9,474 nt of DNA from positions 1 to 9,474 of the forward strand of contig WFSU01000193.1 of NCBI GenBank assembly GCA_015485845.1, read 5' to 3'. A program made the translations under genes and the position numbers. Position 1 is the first letter of the stretch. Each line of letters begins with the position of its first letter. Source of the stretch: Nitratifractor sp. (GTDB taxonomy: Bacteria; Campylobacterota; Campylobacteria; Campylobacterales; Sulfurovaceae). Of this stretch, positions 6,228 through 9,474 are shown piece after piece. A model generated the notes under the pieces. That model made no database searches and had not been told where the DNA came from. It saw nothing but the letters and a program-made list of their open reading frames with translations.

Positions 6228-7386
6228 AACGGGAAAATCCTTCTTCGATCTCGGATGGGCTGATGGTCAGACTGGGAAGAAACCGTACGGTGTTGCGCCC
6301 CGCCTTGAGGACAATCACTCCAGCTGCAAACGCGGCGGCAATAATGGCCGACTGGCTCTCGGGATTTTTTGCCCGCAGGCCACGCATCAATCCCAACCCG
6401 ACTGCTGCATCAAACATGAAACTGTATTGTGCCATAATCGCACTCAATTTCTCCTCAAAGATCAATTGACGCTGGGCGATCTCCCCCTGATCGTATTGCA
6501 TCTCCAGCAGATCCAGCACCGTCAGACCGGCACGACTGCTGAGATAGTTTCCGCCAAACGTGCTGCCGTGGTCACCCGGCTGGAAAATATCCTTGAGGTT
6601 GGTCATCACTGCACCGATGGGCACCCCACCGCCGAGCCCTTTGGCCAGCGTGATAATGTCCGGTTCGATCTCGTAGAGCTGGGAAGCGAGAAATTTTCCG
6701 GTACGGTACACCCCCGTCTGCACTTCATCGATGATCAGCAGAATACCCTGCTCCTTGAGGTGGCGCGCCAGCATCTGTACGGCATGTTTGTCCAGCGGCT
6801 GCACGCCTCCCTCTCCCTGCACCAGTTCGAGCATCACCGCTACCGTCTCATTGTCGATCGCTTCCACGATCGCTTCGATCGCTGACTCGTAACTGAACCC
6901 ATCCGGATACGGGGCGAAAAACGGAGTATGAAACTTCCCCTGTCCGGTGGCTTTGACGGTCGTGATCGTCCGACCGTGAAACGAGTTTTCAAGGGTGATC
7001 ACTTTGAACCGTTTTTTGTCAAAATGAGTCTCCCCGTATTTCCGGGCGATTTTGATCGCCGCTTCGTTGGCCTCGGCGCCGGAATTGCCAAAAAAGACCC
7101 GCATATCGTACCCGCTCAGCTCCACAAGGCGCTTGGCCAGCTTGGCTTGAGGCTCGATCACCTGGAGGTTGGAGATATGGAGAATCTTAGATGCTTGATC
7201 GCACAGAGCGTTGACCAGTTCAGGGCGGGCATGGCCAACCGAGTTGACCCCGATCCCACTCCCGAAGTCGATAAAATCACGCCCATCGTCGGTGTAGAGG
7301 GTCGAACCCTCCCCCCGGACAAACGAGCTATAATTACGGGCATAGGTTGCCAGAACATAATCGTGATCCATCGTCTCAAGCGTCAT
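6202..7386 (-). CDS. argD: Acetylornithine aminotransferase
   Basis: A 394-residue class III PLP-dependent aminotransferase that best fits ArgD. ArgD interconverts N-acetylglutamate semialdehyde and N2-acetylornithine using glutamate, in cytosolic arginine biosynthesis; some members also act in lysine synthesis (DapC). Visible motifs: G100-N-S-G-A-E-A-N-E-A-A (phosphate-binding loop), F137-H-G-R-T, V-Q190-G-E-G-G, I219-D-E-V-Q-T-G with the PLP-ring Asp220, T-L-A-K249-G-L-G-G-G with the Schiff-base lysine, S275-T-F-G-G-N and R-F-L-P (368-371). Length is normal. The ATG has AAAGGA 9 bases upstream and a TATAAT about 30 bases upstream. It is the first gene of a tight leftward cluster. Related omega-aminotransferases (ornithine, succinylornithine, GABA) are the alternatives; lone placement away from other arg genes leaves slight doubt. 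Confidence 0.93.
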   Translation of the reverse strand: MTLETMDHDYVLATYARNYSSFVRGEGSTLYTDDGRDFIDFGSGIGVNSVGHARPELVNALCDQASKILHISNLQVIEPQAKLAKRLVELSGYDMRVFFGNSGAEANEAAIKIARKYGETHFDKKRFKVITLENSFHGRTITTVKATGQGKFHTPFFAPYPDGFSYESAIEAIVEAIDNETVAVMLELVQGEGGVQPLDKHAVQMLARHLKEQGILLIIDEVQTGVYRTGKFLASQLYEIEPDIITLAKGLGGGVPIGAVMTNLKDIFQPGDHGSTFGGNYLSSRAGLTVLDLLEMQYDQGEIAQRQLIFEEKLSAIMAQYSFMFDAAVGLGLMRGLRAKNPESQSAIIAAAFAAGVIVLKAGRNTVRFLPSLTISPSEIEEGFSRFEKALTTL

Positions 7387-7417
7387 GATGTGCGTTCCTT
7401 TGTGAAAAATGAGAATT

Positions 7418-7423
7418 ATTATA
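7418..7423 (-). promoter_or_regulatory. Predicted -10 box of the argD-tolC-midA operon
   Basis: Read on the minus strand this is a perfect TATAAT, giving a start near 7411 and a leader of about 25 bases with AAAGGA (plus coordinates 7396-7401) before the argD ATG. No -35 box stands out; the region upstream of the box is A/T-rich. The next two genes overlap argD and have no space for promoters of their own outside coding sequence, so one transcript for all three is likely. Confidence 0.6.
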
Positions 7424-7462
7424 CCATTTTTCTCTCTTTTTATACAGTTGTTACATGATGAG

Positions 7463-7471
7463 TGCTATACT
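7463..7471 (+). promoter_or_regulatory. Predicted extended -10 promoter of the CLC transporter gene
   Basis: TGCTATACT matches an extended -10 element (TG, one base, TATACT) and would start transcription near 7478, with a leader of about 30 bases to the ATG at 7508. No -35 box or strong Shine-Dalgarno sequence is visible; GAAAG is the best candidate for the latter. The box is about 40 bases from the divergent argD -10 box, so the two promoters are back to back. Confidence 0.45.
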
Positions 7472-7507
7472 TTTGGTATCATTAATTTCAGTCTGAAAGC
7501 ACCATAA

Positions 7508-8914
7508 ATGCGCTACCCGATCGAACATTCTTCCATCCTCGCCAGTGTCGCCAAATGGGTACCCCTCTCAGGAGCAGTCGGCATCCTCATCGGCGCGATT
7601 GTCACCCTGTTTCTGAATCTGCTCGCCGTATCGGAGCAGGCACAGGGTCTTCTTCCTTTTGCGTATTATCTTCTCCTCCCGTTTGGCCTTGTCATCAGTG
7701 TCTGGTTGACCCAAACGTTTGCCCCCGATGCCAAAGGGCATGGAACAGAGAAAGTGATCGAGGCCGTGCACAAAAAAAGCGGTAAAATCAACATCGCCGT
7801 CATCCCCGTCAAGCTCATCGCCACCGTTGTCACCCTTGCTACCGGCGGCTCCGCCGGAAAAGAGGGACCCGGTGCCCAGATCGGAGCCGGCACCGCCTCC
7901 TGGGTCTCAGACATCCTTCATTTTTCAAACAAAGATCGTCAGAAACTGGTCATTTGCGGGATCAGTGCCGGATTTGCTACCGTATTTGGCACGCCCATTG
8001 CCGGGGCGATCTTTGGGATCGAAGTCCTGGTGGTCGGCTCGATCAAATATGACTTGCTCCTCCCCTCTTTTGTCGCCGGGTTTACCGCCTTTTTTACCGC
8101 ACAGTATCTCGGGGCGCACTACACCTACTATGACATCAGTTATTTCCAGCACTATTTTATCGACATTGTTCTGGTGGGCAAAGTAGTGCTGGGCGGGATT
8201 TTCTTTGGCTTGGTTGCCTGGATGATCATCACCACCCTCAAGCAGACGGAAAACGCCATCGAAGCGATTCCCATGAATCCCTACACCAAGGCTCTCGGTG
8301 CCGGTGCCCTGCTGGTCGCACTCTCCTACCTCGTTGGCACCCACTATTTCGGGCTGGGACTGGACACCATCGCCCAGACCATGCAGACCGGTTCCCAGCA
8401 CACTACCCATCTCCCCTGGTACTCGTTCATTGTGAAGATTTTTTATACGGCGGTGACTCTCGGAAGCGGAGGAAGCGGAGGGATCGTTACACCGATCTTT
8501 TATATCGGAGCGACAAGCGGCCATTTCTTCGGAGGGCTCTTCGGGAGTGAAGGACAGTTGGCGCTCTTCGCCGCCCTGGGATTTGTGAGCGTCCTTGCCG
8601 GTGCGACCAATGCGCCCATTGCCGCGATTGTCATGGCGATGGAACTTTTTGGGATGGACATTGCCCACTATGCCGCTGTCTCCATCGTCATTGCATTTCT
8701 TCTCTCCGGCCATCGGAGTGTCTTCCCCTCTCAAAAGATCGCCATGTCCAAGTCCGATCTATTGGATCTCGACGCCGGAGAAGATATCGAACACTCCCAC
8801 GTCCGCTTCAGCGAACAGAAAACCCGGCAGTTTCACAACATTCAGCGCCGGATCGATCTCAAGCGCCAACGCCGAAAAACTCAACGCAGCCGCAAGAACA
8901 AGAACAAACCGTAA
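7508..8914 (+). CDS. CLC-family chloride channel/antiporter
   Basis: A 468-residue multi-pass inner-membrane protein of the CLC anion channel/transporter family. The three pore motifs are present in altered form: G77-H-G-T-E (in place of G-S-G-I-P), G117-K-E-G-P with the gating Glu119, and S320-G-G-S-G-G-I-V-T-P. About ten hydrophobic segments cover residues 18-400. By alignment to E. coli ClcA from memory, the central serine is His78, the internal proton glutamate position is Val173 (after Glu172 in F-G-I-E-V-L), and the central tyrosine is Phe406. Such changes are shared by a bacterial CLC subgroup with G-H-G-T motifs, whose ion coupling is uncertain. It lacks the C-terminal CBS domains of many relatives. 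Instead residues 436-468 are a strongly basic Lys/Arg/Gln tail, predicted to be cytosolic. It is divergent from argD and ends 4 bases from cmoM. Confidence 0.92.
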   Translation: MRYPIEHSSILASVAKWVPLSGAVGILIGAIVTLFLNLLAVSEQAQGLLPFAYYLLLPFGLVISVWLTQTFAPDAKGHGTEKVIEAVHKKSGKINIAVIPVKLIATVVTLATGGSAGKEGPGAQIGAGTASWVSDILHFSNKDRQKLVICGISAGFATVFGTPIAGAIFGIEVLVVGSIKYDLLLPSFVAGFTAFFTAQYLGAHYTYYDISYFQHYFIDIVLVGKVVLGGIFFGLVAWMIITTLKQTENAIEAIPMNPYTKALGAGALLVALSYLVGTHYFGLGLDTIAQTMQTGSQHTTHLPWYSFIVKIFYTAVTLGSGGSGGIVTPIFYIGATSGHFFGGLFGSEGQLALFAALGFVSVLAGATNAPIAAIVMAMELFGMDIAHYAAVSIVIAFLLSGHRSVFPSQKIAMSKSDLLDLDAGEDIEHSHVRFSEQKTRQFHNIQRRIDLKRQRRKTQRSRKNKNKP

Positions 8915-8918
8915 TCCC

Positions 8919-9474
8919 CTACTCCATTTTTTTCGCCAGAAGATGGACATAGCGTCCCATAGACCGAAACGTCTCTTCGCGGCAATATTTCCGCTCAAGC
9001 AGCCTCAGCTCCTCCAGATCCGAGTCGGCACGTGCGTCCTCTTCCATGTAGTCATGAAACACACGAATGCCCGTATGAGCCACGATCTCAAAACCGTGCG
9101 TCTCAAGCCAGTCGATGAGCACTTCAGGCTTCTGTGGATGGGGTGGAGTGAGGTTTTTCCCTTTGCCGTACCATGCTTCATCGAGGAGGTATTGCAGCCG
9201 CCAGCTTCCGCGCAGTGCATTGCGGTAGATGAGACCGTGGTGGTTAAAAAACAACAAGGAAAGGTACCCTCCGGGGCGCACCCGATCGGCGACAATCTTC
9301 AGTGTCTCCAAAGGATTGGCCAGCCACTCGATCACGGCATGGAAAAGTACCAGATCCTGAGGCGGGAGGGTTACGGCGACCTCCTGAGCCGGAGCATGTA
9401 TGAGAGTCGCGTCTATCCTGGCTTCGGCAAACCGTTCCCGGGCTCCAGTAAGCATTTTTTCCGAGATATCGCAT
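8919..9474 (-). CDS. cmoM: tRNA cmo5U34 methyltransferase CmoM (partial)
   Basis: The C-terminal 184 residues of a SAM-dependent methyltransferase that closely resembles E. coli CmoM (SmtA). CmoM methylates the carboxyl of 5-carboxymethoxyuridine at tRNA position 34 to give mcmo5U, aiding wobble decoding. Matches recalled from the E. coli protein: C-D-I-S at the visible start (end of a SAM-pocket strand), F-H-A-V-I-E-W with the following N-P, R-P-G-G-Y-L-S-L, the F-N-H-H-G-L loop, T-G-I-R-V-F-H-D-Y, and the terminal G-R-Y-V-H. An ATG at 9453-9455 looks like a start, but the frame stays open in conserved sequence (C-D-I-S-E-K) to the window edge. The gene therefore begins beyond 9474 and lacks roughly the first 70-80 residues here, including the glycine-rich SAM motif. 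The substrate needs CmoA and CmoB, not seen in this window. Confidence 0.88.
   Translation of the reverse strand, partial: CDISEKMLTGARERFAEARIDATLIHAPAQEVAVTLPPQDLVLFHAVIEWLANPLETLKIVADRVRPGGYLSLLFFNHHGLIYRNALRGSWRLQYLLDEAWYGKGKNLTPPHPQKPEVLIDWLETHGFEIVAHTGIRVFHDYMEEDARADSDLEELRLLERKYCREETFRSMGRYVHLLAKKME

Noticed and set aside
6199..6885. 228-residue plus-strand open frame opposite argD.
   Set aside because: argD motifs are clear on the minus strand; this is a shadow frame.
7925..8734. 269-residue minus-strand open frame opposite the CLC gene.
   Set aside because: The CLC pore motifs fix the coding strand. The shadow is charged and lacks motifs.
9453..9455. ATG as the start of the cmoM gene.
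   Set aside because: Conserved family sequence continues in frame upstream of it to the window edge, so it is an internal methionine.

Overview
The window looks like chromosomal DNA of a Gram-negative bacterium, most likely Campylobacterota (the Sulfurovum/Nitratifractor/Sulfurimonas side) with a fairly high G+C for that group. The hints are strong TATAAT -10 boxes with no convincing -35 boxes, frequent TTG starts, very tight gene packing, two Gram-negative lipoprotein signals and a TolC-type outer-membrane protein. The taxonomic call is an inference from style and protein likeness, not from a search.

Layout. Bases 1-211 contain no gene I can support; they hold two tandem palindromic hairpins and a longer stem-loop just before the first gene. 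212-1492 (+) encodes a CAP/SCP-domain lipoprotein with an Ig-like segment, richer in A+T than its neighbours. A related palindrome lies after it (1533-1548). A rightward block follows: radA (1654-3009), a 53-residue protein that begins 4 bases after the radA stop (3014-3175), acpS (3209-3571) behind two TATAAT boxes, and a small lipoprotein with a TTG start (3628-4059). Next comes a leftward cluster read from about 7411: argD (7386-6202), a TolC-family protein (6227-5049) and a MidA/NDUFAF7-type methyltransferase (5052-4063). Their reading frames overlap by 26 and 4 bases. A 121-base divergent spacer carries the argD promoter and, in the other direction, a promoter for a CLC-family anion transporter (7508-8914). 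The last gene, on the minus strand and cut by the window edge, is cmoM (8919-9474), a tRNA wobble-uridine carboxyl methyltransferase.

How they fit together. Most genes are housekeeping: recombination (radA), acyl-carrier-protein activation (acpS), arginine biosynthesis (argD), tRNA modification (cmoM), anion transport (clc) and envelope proteins. The argD-tolC-midA overlap implies co-transcription and translational coupling, although the three functions are unrelated on paper. I see no phage, CRISPR, toxin-antitoxin, insertion-sequence transposase or tRNA/rRNA gene, and no clear novel multi-gene system. The observations most worth a second look are the hairpin-flanked CAP lipoprotein, the unrecognised small protein coupled to radA, the apparently leaderless acpS, and the uncommon pore residues of the CLC protein.
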